DNA of 43,894 bases from CAZQQN01 sp964595485 (GCA_964595485.1 CAZQQN010000025.1:1-43894); one strand, 5' to 3'; positions 24,780-33,373 are shown, counted from the first letter of the stretch. Numbers and translations: made by a program. The notes: generated by a model not told the origin, from the letters alone.

Positions 24780-26024
24780 ATGACCAATTCCCATATGAAA
24801 AGGTTGTTGCAGCAGTTTGCGGAGCACAACCCTGAGGTTGTTTTTGAATGGCAGGACCCCGAAACCGAAGCGGAAGGCTGGATAGTATTGAATTCCCTGA
24901 AGGGAGGAGCTGCTGGAGGCGGCACTCGTATGCGAAAAGGCCTTGATAAACATGAGGTTATTTCCCTGGCTAAAACAATGGAAATTAAATTTTCCGTTTC
25001 CGGTCCATCGATCGGTGGGGCTAAATCAGGAATCAACTTTGACCCACAGGACCCACGCAAACACGGTGTTTTAGAACGTTGGTACCAAGCTGTAATGCCG
25101 TTGTTAAAAAGCTATTATGGCACAGGTGGTGATCTAAATGTAGATGAAATGATGGAGGTAATTCCCATCACCCGCCACTATGGCCTTGAACACCCCCAGG
25201 AAGGGGTCCTGGAAGGCCATCAAAATCCGGCAGAAGCAGACAAAAAACAAAAAATCCATCAACTAAACGAAGGAGTGGCCAAGGTAGTGGAAGATAAGAA
25301 CTATACCCCCGATGCTACCCAAAATTACACCGTTGCAGACCTTATAACAGGATATGGCGTGGCCAAAGCTGCTGAGCATTATTTTGACCTTTACAATGAT
25401 TCTATTCGGGATAAAAAATTCATCATACAAGGGTGGGGTAATGTCTCGGCTTCGGCTGGCTATTACTTAGCTTATAACGGGGCAAGGATCAACGGCATTG
25501 TTGATAGGAATGGCGGAATCATCAGGGAAGCAGGCCTTGATTTCGAAACCATTGAGCACCTATACCGGAATAAACAGCAAAACCAGCTCAACCCGGGTGA
25601 CATTGAGATGGATTATGGTGAGATACAAGCCAGGATTTGGGATATTGAAACAGATGCCTTGATTCCCGGAGCGGCCTCAAGGTTGCTGCATAAAGACCAA
25701 CTCGAGCGACTACAAAAAGGTGGGTTAAAAGCCATAATCTGCGGAGCCAATGTCCCTTTTGCTGACAAGGAAATATTCTACGGACCAGTAGCGGAATTTG
25801 CTGACCAGCATTTCAATATTATCCCGGATTTTATAGCTAACTTAGGGATGGCAAGGGTTTTTGCCTTTCTCATGCAGTCAGGCATTGATTTAACGGATGA
25901 AGCCATTTTCTCAGACATATCCCACACGATCAGGGAAGCAATAAGCGATTTACAGGAAGCCAATCCCTCCGGTCCGGAAATCATGAAAACAGCCTATACA
26001 ATTGCACTGGAAAAAGTCCTTTAA
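24780..26024 (+). CDS. Glu/Leu/Phe/Val dehydrogenase family protein
   Basis: 414-residue NAD(P)-dependent amino-acid dehydrogenase (oxidative deamination to a 2-oxoacid, or the reverse). The substrate domain has KGGAAGGGTRM (41-51), the catalytic-lysine motif PSIGGAKSGI (Lys82) and YGTGGDLNVDEM with Asp118. The coenzyme domain begins with TGYGV and has the Rossmann turn GWGNVSASAG. The glycine-for-serine variation in GGAKSG and the EHPQEGVLEG insertion set it apart from classic hexameric glutamate dehydrogenase, so the amino acid cannot be named. It is followed 51 bases later on the same strand by the arginase-fold gene; the two may form an amino-acid catabolism operon. Confidence 0.88.
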   Translation: MTNSHMKRLLQQFAEHNPEVVFEWQDPETEAEGWIVLNSLKGGAAGGGTRMRKGLDKHEVISLAKTMEIKFSVSGPSIGGAKSGINFDPQDPRKHGVLERWYQAVMPLLKSYYGTGGDLNVDEMMEVIPITRHYGLEHPQEGVLEGHQNPAEADKKQKIHQLNEGVAKVVEDKNYTPDATQNYTVADLITGYGVAKAAEHYFDLYNDSIRDKKFIIQGWGNVSASAGYYLAYNGARINGIVDRNGGIIREAGLDFETIEHLYRNKQQNQLNPGDIEMDYGEIQARIWDIETDALIPGAASRLLHKDQLERLQKGGLKAIICGANVPFADKEIFYGPVAEFADQHFNIIPDFIANLGMARVFAFLMQSGIDLTDEAIFSDISHTIREAISDLQEANPSGPEIMKTAYTIALEKVL

Positions 26025-26075
26025 CCCTATAAATTTACACCCAATAATTCACCAATAAACTTGTAACCAAACGAT

Positions 26076-27227
26076 ATGGACCTTCACCAATTTTTTGAGC
26101 CGGTTGATGTCAGTACTTTTTCGGAAGGCCAAGCCTTTTCAGAGGAATCCTTTGCCAATAGCATTAGCATCCATCAAAAAGGGCCAGCACCTACCATTGG
26201 TCAAGGGGATCTGTGCTTAATCGGCATCAAAACCTCCCCTGAAGATCAAGGGCCGGATTGGGTCAGGAAATTTTTGTATGAACTGAAACTGACGGATAAT
26301 AACGCAAAACTCATTGATTCCGGTAATTACTTCTTGGATAAAAATGACGATTTAAAGGTGAAGGAATTTATTTTTGCTTTAAGCGAAATACTGGATGTTG
26401 GGGCCTGTCCAATACTGATAGGGGGATCGCAGGAAATAACCTACCTTAATTACCTGGCTTACGAATCCCTGGATCAAATGGTGAATTTGGTGATGGTTGA
26501 CAGCCGGATTGATTTTGCTAATCAGGAAGAGACCCGCTTAAAACCGGATACTTTTCTGCAGAATATCCTTTTGAAAGACCCTTCTTACCTATTCAACTTA
26601 AGCATGCTGGGACTTCAGCATTACTTTGTGGGAAATCAATTAACCGAAACCTTCCATGACATGTATTTCGACCTTTACCGGCTGGGGCAAATACGAGAAA
26701 ATTTCAGGGACATTGAGCCTGTGATCAGGCATGGAGACTTTCTAAGTTTTGACATCGGCAGTATCCGACAAGGGGATGCGCCGGGTAACAATCACCCTTC
26801 CCCTAATGGCTTTTATGGGGAAGAAGCGTGTCAGTTGGCCAAGTTTGCTGGCCTGAGTGAAAAGATCTCATCAATCGGCTTTCATGAATTTAATCCTGCC
26901 TTTGACCGTGAAGGGCAAACTGCACAACTTATGGCTCAAATGGTCTGGCACTTTGTTACAGGCTATGCAAACCGCCAGGAAGAACATCCGCAAACCAATG
27001 AAGAGGCATTCTATAAATACATCACAACCTTAAAAAATCAGGACTACCAGATCATTTTCTTCAAAAGCAAAACAACCGACCGTTGGTGGATGCAGGTTCC
27101 CCTTGAAATAGAAGACCCTCACTATGATCCTCAGGCAGTTCTCCCCTGTTCATACGAGGATTACTTAGCTGCAACCCGTGATGAAATACCGGAACGCTGG
27201 TGGCAAGCATTGCAAAAGCTTAGCTGA
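26076..27227 (+). CDS. arginase/formimidoylglutamase-fold protein with degenerate metal site
   Basis: 383 residues with the ureohydrolase fold. The three motifs that bind two Mn ions are altered. GGDHS is GGSQE (116-120), losing the His ligand; DAHxD is DSRID (142-146), losing His but keeping both Asp; SxDxDxxDP is SFDIGSIRQGDAP (224-236), keeping the first Asp and losing the second. Pipelines usually call these Bacteroidota proteins formimidoylglutamase or arginase. With these residues a normal dinuclear centre is unlikely, so hydrolysis is doubtful. Beyond about residue 315 a C-terminal extension (RWWMQVPLE) is not part of typical arginases. It follows the amino-acid dehydrogenase by 51 bases and is convergent with the DinB gene. 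Confidence 0.85.
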   Translation: MDLHQFFEPVDVSTFSEGQAFSEESFANSISIHQKGPAPTIGQGDLCLIGIKTSPEDQGPDWVRKFLYELKLTDNNAKLIDSGNYFLDKNDDLKVKEFIFALSEILDVGACPILIGGSQEITYLNYLAYESLDQMVNLVMVDSRIDFANQEETRLKPDTFLQNILLKDPSYLFNLSMLGLQHYFVGNQLTETFHDMYFDLYRLGQIRENFRDIEPVIRHGDFLSFDIGSIRQGDAPGNNHPSPNGFYGEEACQLAKFAGLSEKISSIGFHEFNPAFDREGQTAQLMAQMVWHFVTGYANRQEEHPQTNEEAFYKYITTLKNQDYQIIFFKSKTTDRWWMQVPLEIEDPHYDPQAVLPCSYEDYLAATRDEIPERWWQALQKLS

Positions 27228-27263
27228 GGGACGCTTGACTAAATAAACATTGCCAAACCTAAC

Positions 27264-27845
27264 TTATTCGTGATTAACCGCTTTGGCCAAAGGAAATTCG
27301 AGGGTTTTTATAACGCCATTGGCCTGCATTAAATGCCTTTGTTCGTGGTTAATCACAGCTTCAAAGGCCTCCCCAAGACGAAGTTTAAGCATTGGGAAAA
27401 CAGGGGATTGTACCCGCATCGCTTTAATATCCACATTGTAAGCCTCTATCAGGAAATTATAAATCTCATCCTGCAGGCTCAGAAACTCTTCCAGGCTTTG
27501 TTTCCCTTTAGCCTCTTCACCTGGCTTGATGACTTTAAAGGCTTTAAAACGAAAACGGGACTGCGGTTTCATTAACTGAACAAACCATTTCCCTAACCAA
27601 CTATATTGAAAATCCCGGCCTGCCACGTCTTTATTCTTTCCAGCTTTAATCGCTTCACGGATCTCATCCAAATAAAGCGTTGTGGTAATGTTCAAATGCT
27701 CTAAATTCTGGCTAATACTCCACTTTTCCGGAGCAGGTTTCCAATTTAACTGGTGATCTGTTAAATCCCCGAAATTGTCTCGGGCAGTCTGCTTAATGCT
27801 AAGCAAATTACTAGTCTGCTGGTCTAAAAAAGTTTTAACATTCAT
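27264..27845 (-). CDS. DinB-family protein
   Basis: 193 residues from the ATG at 27845, which has AAAGGGGAACG just upstream; the frame is open a further 75 bases without features. DinB proteins are four-helix bundles with a metal site of three histidines. Here the likely ligands are in NLEHLN (after WSISQ) and in NHEQRHLMQ near the C-terminus. The pattern LNWKPAPEKWSISQNLEHL is standard. Some relatives (e.g. BstA, YfiT) are thiol transferases or hydrolases; others are uncharacterised. It is a single gene convergent with the arginase-fold gene. Confidence 0.88.
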   Translation of the reverse strand: MNVKTFLDQQTSNLLSIKQTARDNFGDLTDHQLNWKPAPEKWSISQNLEHLNITTTLYLDEIREAIKAGKNKDVAGRDFQYSWLGKWFVQLMKPQSRFRFKAFKVIKPGEEAKGKQSLEEFLSLQDEIYNFLIEAYNVDIKAMRVQSPVFPMLKLRLGEAFEAVINHEQRHLMQANGVIKTLEFPLAKAVNHE

Positions 27846-28482
27846 AATACGTTCCCCTTTAACTGAAGTCCGAATATAAAAGTTTTTAAGGAAATGCAAT
27901 AGTATTTGGCTAAAAATCAAGGCCTTAACCTCATGAGAAGTGACTATTCCTGTTGTTCCAACTCATTTTTGTGGCATGAAGCGCTGACGGTTCAGGTGGA
28001 GCATTGGAGATTGTTTCGCTTCCAAACAAGACTTAGCCATTGACGGGTAGGCTATAGGGTAGAAGGTCCCAGAAATTTCCATAGAAAAAGCAATGATTCG
28101 AGGAAGCACCACAAAATTCCAGTAAAACCCCAAGCGTAAAATGATTGAGAAACTTCATTTGAGATGCGGCAGGGCTAATGGGTTAGTCACAGGTTTGGCC
28201 GATAAAATATCCCTGTCCCGATTTCTCTGGTCACTTTGCTTCTAAAAGAGAATGAAGCACAAAACTCGCATAAAATCTGAATTTAGGGATAGTACGATTT
28301 CCTAAACACCTTTATTGAAGGCTTATGTTTTGTCTACCCAAAAAATTCGTGGTAAAACCTTGCTGTCAATTCAATCCAGCAATTAGCCAAGGTTCACTAC
28401 AATAAGCATAAGCGTTCTTGCTACTTTGAATGAAAGAATAGCCAGGTTGCGATACAGAATGCTCAAGGATAGCTGGGAATGC
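27846..28482. other. long gene-free stretch
   Basis: 637 bases between the DinB gene (5' side) and the stop of the serine hydrolase gene, both on the minus strand. Apart from the DinB ribosome-binding region I see only short inverted repeats (TGCTTC...GAAGCA near 28229-28251). No frame, RNA gene or mobile element is recognised; it may be decayed DNA. Confidence 0.5.
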
Positions 28483-29745
28483 TTAAAATTGCTCGCGATC
28501 AAGCGACTGGGCATATGATTTGAAAAATGAAGGCCAATCAAAATTTCCGCTTGTTTTACCAAACCTAAGGATCATCATATCCTGTTCAGGGGCAATATAA
28601 ATATATTGCCCTTTAAATCCCCTGGCATAATATGGTGAACATGGAGTGACTACATACTTTTCCATTTCACCTTCCGGATTAGGCGCTTTTTTCAATTTTT
28701 TAAAGGGGCCGGCCATAGTACTATCATAGCCCTCAGCAACCGGCCTGGTATCAATGCAATGCCACCATTGGTAGAAATATTCAAAATTTTGAGGCTTTCC
28801 AGACACCTCAGTGGAATTCTCGACCCACTCAGGTGGAATTATGGTTTCCCCACCCCATTTGCCGTTATTTAAATAGAGCCTTCCAAAGCGGGCAAAATTC
28901 CTTGCTGTTGTGTTTAAACAACAAAATGCTTTCTCCATTCCGTGTTTTTCACTGTCAATACTCCATGTTCCGGGCTGCTGCATACCAATAGGAGCAGCAA
29001 TTTTATCTGATAGATAGGAAGAAAGGGATTGGCCTGTTGTCCTTTCCAGAATCCAGGCTAATAATTGTGTATTGGCACTTTGATAGCGTGTCTGCTTGCC
29101 TGGCTCTTTTACCACCTCCAAGTCAGAAAGGTATTGCTGAAGGTTACGACCATAGTAATACTTGGCCACATCACTGAAAGGGTCCTTATAGCCCTCCTCA
29201 AAAGCAATACCCGAGCGCATATTGAGCAAATTTGCTATGGTTACACGGTCAAACCCATTGTCTTTCAACTCGGGTAAATACTGGGTTACCGTATCTTTGA
29301 CAGATCCAATGGCTTTCTCTTCTATTGCTATACCAATCAAGGCGGAAACAAAGGACTTAGCAATCGAGAAAGAGGGTAGCTTATCAGCTTGATTATAGCC
29401 ATTAAAATACTTCTCATAGTAGATCTGATCATTCTGAATGACCAAAAAAGCTGTAGTTGATTTCTTCCTTAAAAACGTATCAAAATCAACCTTTTCTCCT
29501 TCTATCTCAATCTGCTGGGGAGCTATGGCAGAAGCCTCATCCGGATTTTCCATGCCAAATTGAAATGCGCTCGAATGGTCCTTTGGCGTTATAGACCGGG
29601 AATCAAACTTTTTATAATCATCGAAATCAGCATAATTCCAAACCATAATCCGCCCAATATGGCATCCCTCAAAAACAAAAAGGGGAGCAACTAGTATGAA
29701 AAGCTTTACACCAGGTTGACAAAATATCTTTTTCAAAAATTGCAT
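28483..29745 (-). CDS. serine hydrolase, beta-lactamase class C / CubicO type, probable lipoprotein
   Basis: 420 residues. The N-terminal hydrophobic segment ends at FEGC (Cys28), a plausible lipobox, so the protein is probably anchored in a membrane. The penicillin-binding-protein fold carries the catalytic tetrad Ser127-Ile-Ala-Lys130 (in SFSIAKSF). The second motif (usually YxN) is RYQSANTQLL. The third motif is the GFKGQY strand near the C-terminus. LLNMRSGI is a common family segment. Members include esterases, D-amino-acid peptidases and true beta-lactamases; the substrate cannot be inferred and a resistance role is not implied. It lies downstream of the DUF4412 gene but a terminator separates them. 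Confidence 0.9.
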   Translation of the reverse strand: MQFLKKIFCQPGVKLFILVAPLFVFEGCHIGRIMVWNYADFDDYKKFDSRSITPKDHSSAFQFGMENPDEASAIAPQQIEIEGEKVDFDTFLRKKSTTAFLVIQNDQIYYEKYFNGYNQADKLPSFSIAKSFVSALIGIAIEEKAIGSVKDTVTQYLPELKDNGFDRVTIANLLNMRSGIAFEEGYKDPFSDVAKYYYGRNLQQYLSDLEVVKEPGKQTRYQSANTQLLAWILERTTGQSLSSYLSDKIAAPIGMQQPGTWSIDSEKHGMEKAFCCLNTTARNFARFGRLYLNNGKWGGETIIPPEWVENSTEVSGKPQNFEYFYQWWHCIDTRPVAEGYDSTMAGPFKKLKKAPNPEGEMEKYVVTPCSPYYARGFKGQYIYIAPEQDMMILRFGKTSGNFDWPSFFKSYAQSLDREQF

Positions 29746-29785
29746 TTTTTGTCCTTCTTCAAAAGGCTATTTACAACAAGCAAAA

Positions 29786-29813
29786 AAAAGCCCTGAAATC
29801 TTCCAGGGCTTTT
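29786..29813 (-). terminator. rho-independent terminator after the DUF4412 gene (bidirectional)
   Basis: AGCCCTG (29789-29795) pairs with CAGGGCT (29804-29810), extended by AAA/TTT. On the minus strand it is followed by a run of eight T; on the plus strand by TTTATTTTT. It separates the DUF4412 gene from the serine hydrolase. Confidence 0.85.
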
Positions 29814-29842
29814 ATTTTTACGTTTTAAGTAGCGATGGCTGA

Positions 29843-30559
29843 TTACTTATTATTAGGTGCACCAGCACCGCCGCTCATATCCATTACTTTGTAATCACTA
29901 ATATCATAATGGTCTTCGCTGACCGATTTTTCCTCAATGGATTTCATTTCCATCATCACTTCCCCATCCTCATTCTTTTTTTCCATATTGGATTTCATGG
30001 TAACGCCATCTTCCGGGTATTTTTCCGGAACCATCGAACCGCTTTTTTGGCCCCTTGAAGGGTTTTGTTGCATCATATTAAACATACGCTTCATATCCAA
30101 TGCCAGTTCATCCGTAACCCAAGCATCACCTTTATATTGCTTCCCATTTATTTTGTAAAGCCTGCATTCATAACCTTTAATGGTCTTAGTTTTTCCGGTC
30201 TTTTTAATGGACTTTTCATCCATATCGGAAGCTTTTTTGCTCATAGAGCGAGCATTTTCAAGGCTCCGCTTCATTGCAATCTTCTGGTCATTTTTGTTCA
30301 TCAATATGAAAAAATCGGATTGAGACCTGTCAATCATCATTTTCATATTGTAAGGCGTTCCTTCGCGTTTAACCTCAATTAGGGTCTGCTCACCTTTTAC
30401 AAAAAACTCAAGTTCGAAAATCCTTTCTTGATTTGGCTTTTTATTCTTAATCATGTAGGTGAAAGTACCTTCAAAATCTCCTTCACCTTTTGGGGTAAAG
30501 CCCATTAACCCTACCAATACGATTGCCAATAAGCTTTGTTGAATTCGTTTCATAATCAT
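29843..30559 (-). CDS. DUF4412-domain exported protein
   Basis: 238 residues. A short signal peptide (to about residue 22) precedes a DUF4412 domain: FEGTFTYMI at the start, then a strand-rich region (MMIDRSQSDFFILMNKNDQK), TKTIKGYECRLYKI in the middle and AWVTDELALDM after it, as usual for the family. The C-terminal 70 residues are Met/Lys/Glu-rich (EVMMEMKSIEEK). DUF4412 proteins are common in Bacteroidota and have no known role. Two ATGs lie six bases apart; the upstream one is better spaced from AAGGAC. A TAnnTTTG element and a TTG 21 bases before it form the best complete promoter in the window. Confidence 0.82.
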   Translation of the reverse strand: MIMKRIQQSLLAIVLVGLMGFTPKGEGDFEGTFTYMIKNKKPNQERIFELEFFVKGEQTLIEVKREGTPYNMKMMIDRSQSDFFILMNKNDQKIAMKRSLENARSMSKKASDMDEKSIKKTGKTKTIKGYECRLYKINGKQYKGDAWVTDELALDMKRMFNMMQQNPSRGQKSGSMVPEKYPEDGVTMKSNMEKKNEDGEVMMEMKSIEEKSVSEDHYDISDYKVMDMSGGAGAPNNK

Positions 30560-30582
30560 AGTTTTTTATGTCCTTAACCCCA

Positions 30583-30590
30583 CAAAACTA
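30583..30590 (-). promoter_or_regulatory. promoter of the DUF4412 gene (-7 TAGTTTTG, -33 TTG)
   Basis: TAnnTTTG on the minus strand ending 23 bases before the ATG, with TTG (30612-30614) 21 bases further upstream. Both boxes fit the Bacteroidota consensus. Confidence 0.6.
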
Positions 30591-30654
30591 ACAATTTATT
30601 GCCGTCCATAGCAACCTTATGCGCAAACAGCTTCTAACGTGATTTGCCCAAAAA

Positions 30655-30697
30655 AAAACCGGGAACTCAGATGCAAAAAGTATTAATTCCCGGTTTT
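30655..30697 (-). terminator. rho-independent terminator after the MTHFR gene
   Basis: A perfect 11-bp inverted repeat, AAAACCGGGAA (30655-30665) with TTCCCGGTTTT (30687-30697), loop 21 nt. On the minus strand it is followed by a run of T. It lies 34 bases after the MTHFR stop codon. Confidence 0.85.
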
Positions 30698-30731
30698 ATT
30701 CAAATCGAGTAGCTAATGTTCAGGCTGCTTT

Positions 30732-31616
30732 TTACCCTTTAGGTGACCAGTAATCCAACATCATAGAAAAGGTATCAAATGCAGGCTTTGTAAAGCCATA
30801 AGGAGCTTCAAAATGAATACTCATGGGGTAGTCCAATTCACCAACACCGTCTATCACGCGCTTGTAAAGGTCAAGTAATTCCTGTTGCTTATTTTTAAGA
30901 CTCATCTGAGAAAGCTTAGCCACAAATTCTTGTTCTTTAGCCACAGTGTCATTACCGGGGTCTTGGATCAGCCAATTGATCAATCCCACATTCTGCTCAG
31001 CTTTGGGTACGAAGCCAAATGAAAGCAGTATTTCCGGGCGGTGGGAATGGTTTTTACCAAAGTCCTTCAAAAAATCTACCATTGCATCCGAGTAGAGCAA
31101 CTGGCTCAAACCAAAGGTGGCCCCCTGTTCGCATTTGAAATTAAAGCGGCCATCCTCACTTTCGCGGGTCGGTATTAAGATCACGCCCCGGTCAGAAACC
31201 TGGTTCTGGAAATTTGCCAAGGCATCAGTGGGGGGAATCCCGGTGCCCTCGCCATCCGCCATAGTTCTGGGCACGCCAACAAATATAACACCGTTAATAC
31301 CGGCACTTGTCAAATCCGTAAACCTTTGCTTAAGCTGCGCTTCATCCATAAAAGCAGTCACTTGCGTACACATACCTCTAGTACCCGGCAACTCCGGTGA
31401 AGCCGCTTTCCATACATCCAAGGGATCCATTTTTGGCTTCATTGCTACCGGCCGGTCTTCTTCTTCCTCTATCATTCCGGGTATCATCAAATGGTCAATG
31501 GCATCCGCCATTCCAGCTTCCTCAGAATGTTGCTTGACTTTTTGGGCTTCTTCTACTGCCTTAGCTTCACCATGGGATAAATCGGGGGGGACAAATTCTA
31601 AAGCTATTCTTGCCAT
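30732..31616 (-). CDS. methylenetetrahydrofolate reductase, mycobacterial (non-MetF) type
   Basis: Reduces 5,10-methylene-THF to 5-methyl-THF for methionine synthesis. The 294 residues do not look like E. coli MetF. They follow the pattern of the mycobacterial-type enzymes: ALEFVPPDLSHG at the start, then HLMIPGMIEEEEDRPVAMKPK, GMCTQVTAFMDE, FVGVPRTMADGEG, GVILIPTRE, LLSFGFVPKAEQNVGLINW, and HFEAPYGFTKPAFDTF near the end. I recognise this from memory of the mycobacterial proteins; those characterised are monomeric, use NADH and lack bound flavin. The gene is monocistronic with a strong terminator. Its predicted transcript start lies about 97 bases upstream and the leader contains a hairpin. 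Confidence 0.85.
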   Translation of the reverse strand: MARIALEFVPPDLSHGEAKAVEEAQKVKQHSEEAGMADAIDHLMIPGMIEEEEDRPVAMKPKMDPLDVWKAASPELPGTRGMCTQVTAFMDEAQLKQRFTDLTSAGINGVIFVGVPRTMADGEGTGIPPTDALANFQNQVSDRGVILIPTRESEDGRFNFKCEQGATFGLSQLLYSDAMVDFLKDFGKNHSHRPEILLSFGFVPKAEQNVGLINWLIQDPGNDTVAKEQEFVAKLSQMSLKNKQQELLDLYKRVIDGVGELDYPMSIHFEAPYGFTKPAFDTFSMMLDYWSPKG

Positions 31617-31649
31617 AATCGAAATTTTAACTGTTAAAGAAAATAAGGC

Positions 31650-31685
31650 GCGGGCTAAAAAACCATTTTGTTACACCAAGCCCGC
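31650..31685 (-). promoter_or_regulatory. leader hairpin of the MTHFR transcript, candidate regulatory RNA
   Basis: GCGGGCT (31650-31656) pairs perfectly with AGCCCGC (31679-31685) around a 22-nt loop. On the minus strand, loop bases AAAATGG can pair with TTATTTT just after the hairpin (five Watson-Crick and two G-U pairs), giving a possible H-type pseudoknot. It ends 34 bases before the ATG. It fits no riboswitch consensus I know. Confidence 0.4.
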
Positions 31686-31719
31686 TTTTGAAAATTGCAA
31701 TAGCGATTCTTAAAAGGCG

Positions 31720-31727
31720 CAAAGGTA
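31720..31727 (-). promoter_or_regulatory. -7 promoter element (TACCTTTG) for the MTHFR gene
   Basis: TAnnTTTG on the minus strand, ending 103 bases before the ATG. No clear -33 box. The long distance implies a leader of about 97 nt. Confidence 0.45.
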
Positions 31728-31924
31728 AGTAAAATTCTTTTGAAGAAAAGGGGTAAAAACGTTTCCGATAACCTGTAATAGCTGCACAGATGAGGCTTTT
31801 TGATTAAGGCAGAACTGTTTGGTACTACCAACTTCCTTATAACATCAAAAGGACCTGATTTTGCGTTTATTGCCTCAAATTCATTTCCATCTTTCAGTGT
31901 TTCACCTGATATTTGCCATTGCGT

Positions 31925-33193
31925 ATGATGAAAAGCACTACCCTATTAGACAGCTTTAAGGAAAGCTCGCGGTTTGCCTTCCAAAACCTTTGGGCCAATC
32001 CCCTTCGTACCCTTTTATCCTTATTGGGTATTACCATCGGTATTTTCTGTATTTCTGCCATTTTAACGCTTGTAGACTCGTTGAACTACAACATTAAGCA
32101 GTCCCTTTCCAAGCTTGGGGATAATGTCATTTATGTCCAAAAATTCCCTTGGGACAATATAGGGAGTGACTACCCTTGGTGGAAGTACATCAATCGACCT
32201 GAGGTTAGCTATCGGGAAATGCAGATGTTAGCGGATCGCTATCAAAAAAATTCAGCCATTGCATTCAACGCAAGCCTTAGTGGTAAAACGATGAAAACAA
32301 AAGGGCAAATAGCTGAAGGGGTATCGGTAAAGGCTGTTTCAGCACAATTTCCTTCTGTTCAGGAACTTGACTTCAAAAAGGGTCGTTTCTTTTCCCGATC
32401 TGAAATTCAGCAAGGGAGTGCTGCTATTATTATCGGTCATAACGTTGCACAGAACCTTTTTCCCAGAAGAAATGCACTTGGTCAAACGGTGCAAGCATTG
32501 AATCAAAAACTGACAATCGTTGGCATTTTAGCCAAAGAAGGGGAAAGTACTATTAACATCGGTGGCAGTATGGATAATCAGGCTTTTATCCCGGCTAAAT
32601 TAGGCCGTAAGTTTTACCCCCTGGATGGTAGCACGGCCAATACTTACATAATGGTAAAAGGTAATAAAAACCAGACCATTAAAGAGGTAGAAAATGATCT
32701 TAGGGGGCTTATGCGTTCCATTAGAAGTTTGAGCCCCAAAGAAAAAGCCAACTTTGCCCTCAACCGGGTCACCTTAATCAAACAGCAAGTTGACCAGGTC
32801 CTGGATGTGGCTAACATTGCCGGATGGTTCATTGCGGCTTTTTCTATATTGGTAGGTGGTTTTGGCGTTGCCAATATCATGTTCGTCTCGGTAAAAGAGC
32901 GAACCCCGATAATAGGCATTCAAAAAGCCATAGGTGCCCCCAAGGGTTTTATCCTTATCCAATTCCTTGTTGAGTCTATTATACTATGTATCATAGGAGG
33001 CTTGATCGGTATTTTGGCGGTGGGCTTGATCAACATTGCCATCAATAATTTGATTGATTTCCAGGTGGTTGTTACGTTAGGTAACATTCTTACAGGCCTT
33101 GGATTATCCACTTTCATCGGAATCTCAGCAGGTATTGTACCGGCCTACCAAGCCTCTGAAATGGATCCCATTCAAGCCATTAGGCAGAGTTAA
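31925..33193 (+). CDS. ABC transporter permease, MacB/FtsX-like
   Basis: 422 residues from the ATG at 31925; a TTG 12 bases upstream is less likely. An amphipathic start precedes membrane helix 1 (LSLLGITIGIFCISAIL). A periplasmic MacB-type core domain of about 225 residues follows, with the typical VSYREMQML region. The C-terminal FtsX domain has three helices with the signature FVSVKERTPIIGIQKAIGAPKGFILIQFLVE motif in two parts. The end PAYQASEMDPIQAIRQ is characteristic. Such subunits work with a separate ATPase and often a membrane-fusion protein, exporting peptides, lipids or toxins or acting mechanically. No ATPase gene is in the window, so the permease is an orphan here. Confidence 0.92.
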   Translation: MMKSTTLLDSFKESSRFAFQNLWANPLRTLLSLLGITIGIFCISAILTLVDSLNYNIKQSLSKLGDNVIYVQKFPWDNIGSDYPWWKYINRPEVSYREMQMLADRYQKNSAIAFNASLSGKTMKTKGQIAEGVSVKAVSAQFPSVQELDFKKGRFFSRSEIQQGSAAIIIGHNVAQNLFPRRNALGQTVQALNQKLTIVGILAKEGESTINIGGSMDNQAFIPAKLGRKFYPLDGSTANTYIMVKGNKNQTIKEVENDLRGLMRSIRSLSPKEKANFALNRVTLIKQQVDQVLDVANIAGWFIAAFSILVGGFGVANIMFVSVKERTPIIGIQKAIGAPKGFILIQFLVESIILCIIGGLIGILAVGLINIAINNLIDFQVVVTLGNILTGLGLSTFIGISAGIVPAYQASEMDPIQAIRQS

Positions 33194-33373
33194 TGCCCGT
33201 CAAAAAATGATATTCATGAACTTTTACCCCTTTTATTTGATTATATTAGTAACGTTGATTTGTAGTGATGAAATTAAATTAGGATTGTATTTGTGTTATA
33301 GGCCCTTAATTCCACTGTATGGTTATAGTAAAAAGCTGTTTACCAGTTTATAACCAAACATTTGAATAATTCT

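Larger units (their letters stand above)
31617..31924. other. divergent intergenic region with long MTHFR leader
   Basis: 308 bases between the MTHFR gene (minus) and the MacB-like permease gene (plus). The left part is the MTHFR leader with its hairpin (31650-31685) and promoter (31720-31727). The right part should hold the permease promoter, but no exact TAnnTTTG was found. Confidence 0.6.

Noticed and set aside
28483..29745. Beta-lactamase resistance gene
   Set aside because: The fold and SxxK motif are shared by many esterases and peptidases; the sequence gives no evidence of antibiotic hydrolysis.
31117..31713. 198-codon open frame on the plus strand opposite the MTHFR gene
   Set aside because: It is antisense to a well-supported gene, has no domain signature, and its composition (Ser/Ile/Pro-rich) is typical of a shadow frame.
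31617..31727. SAM-II riboswitch upstream of MTHFR
   Set aside because: A hairpin and a possible pseudoknot are present, but the conserved SAM-II loop and 3' tail (GATAAATG...GCTAAAAAGG type) are absent. Kept only as an uncharacterised leader structure.
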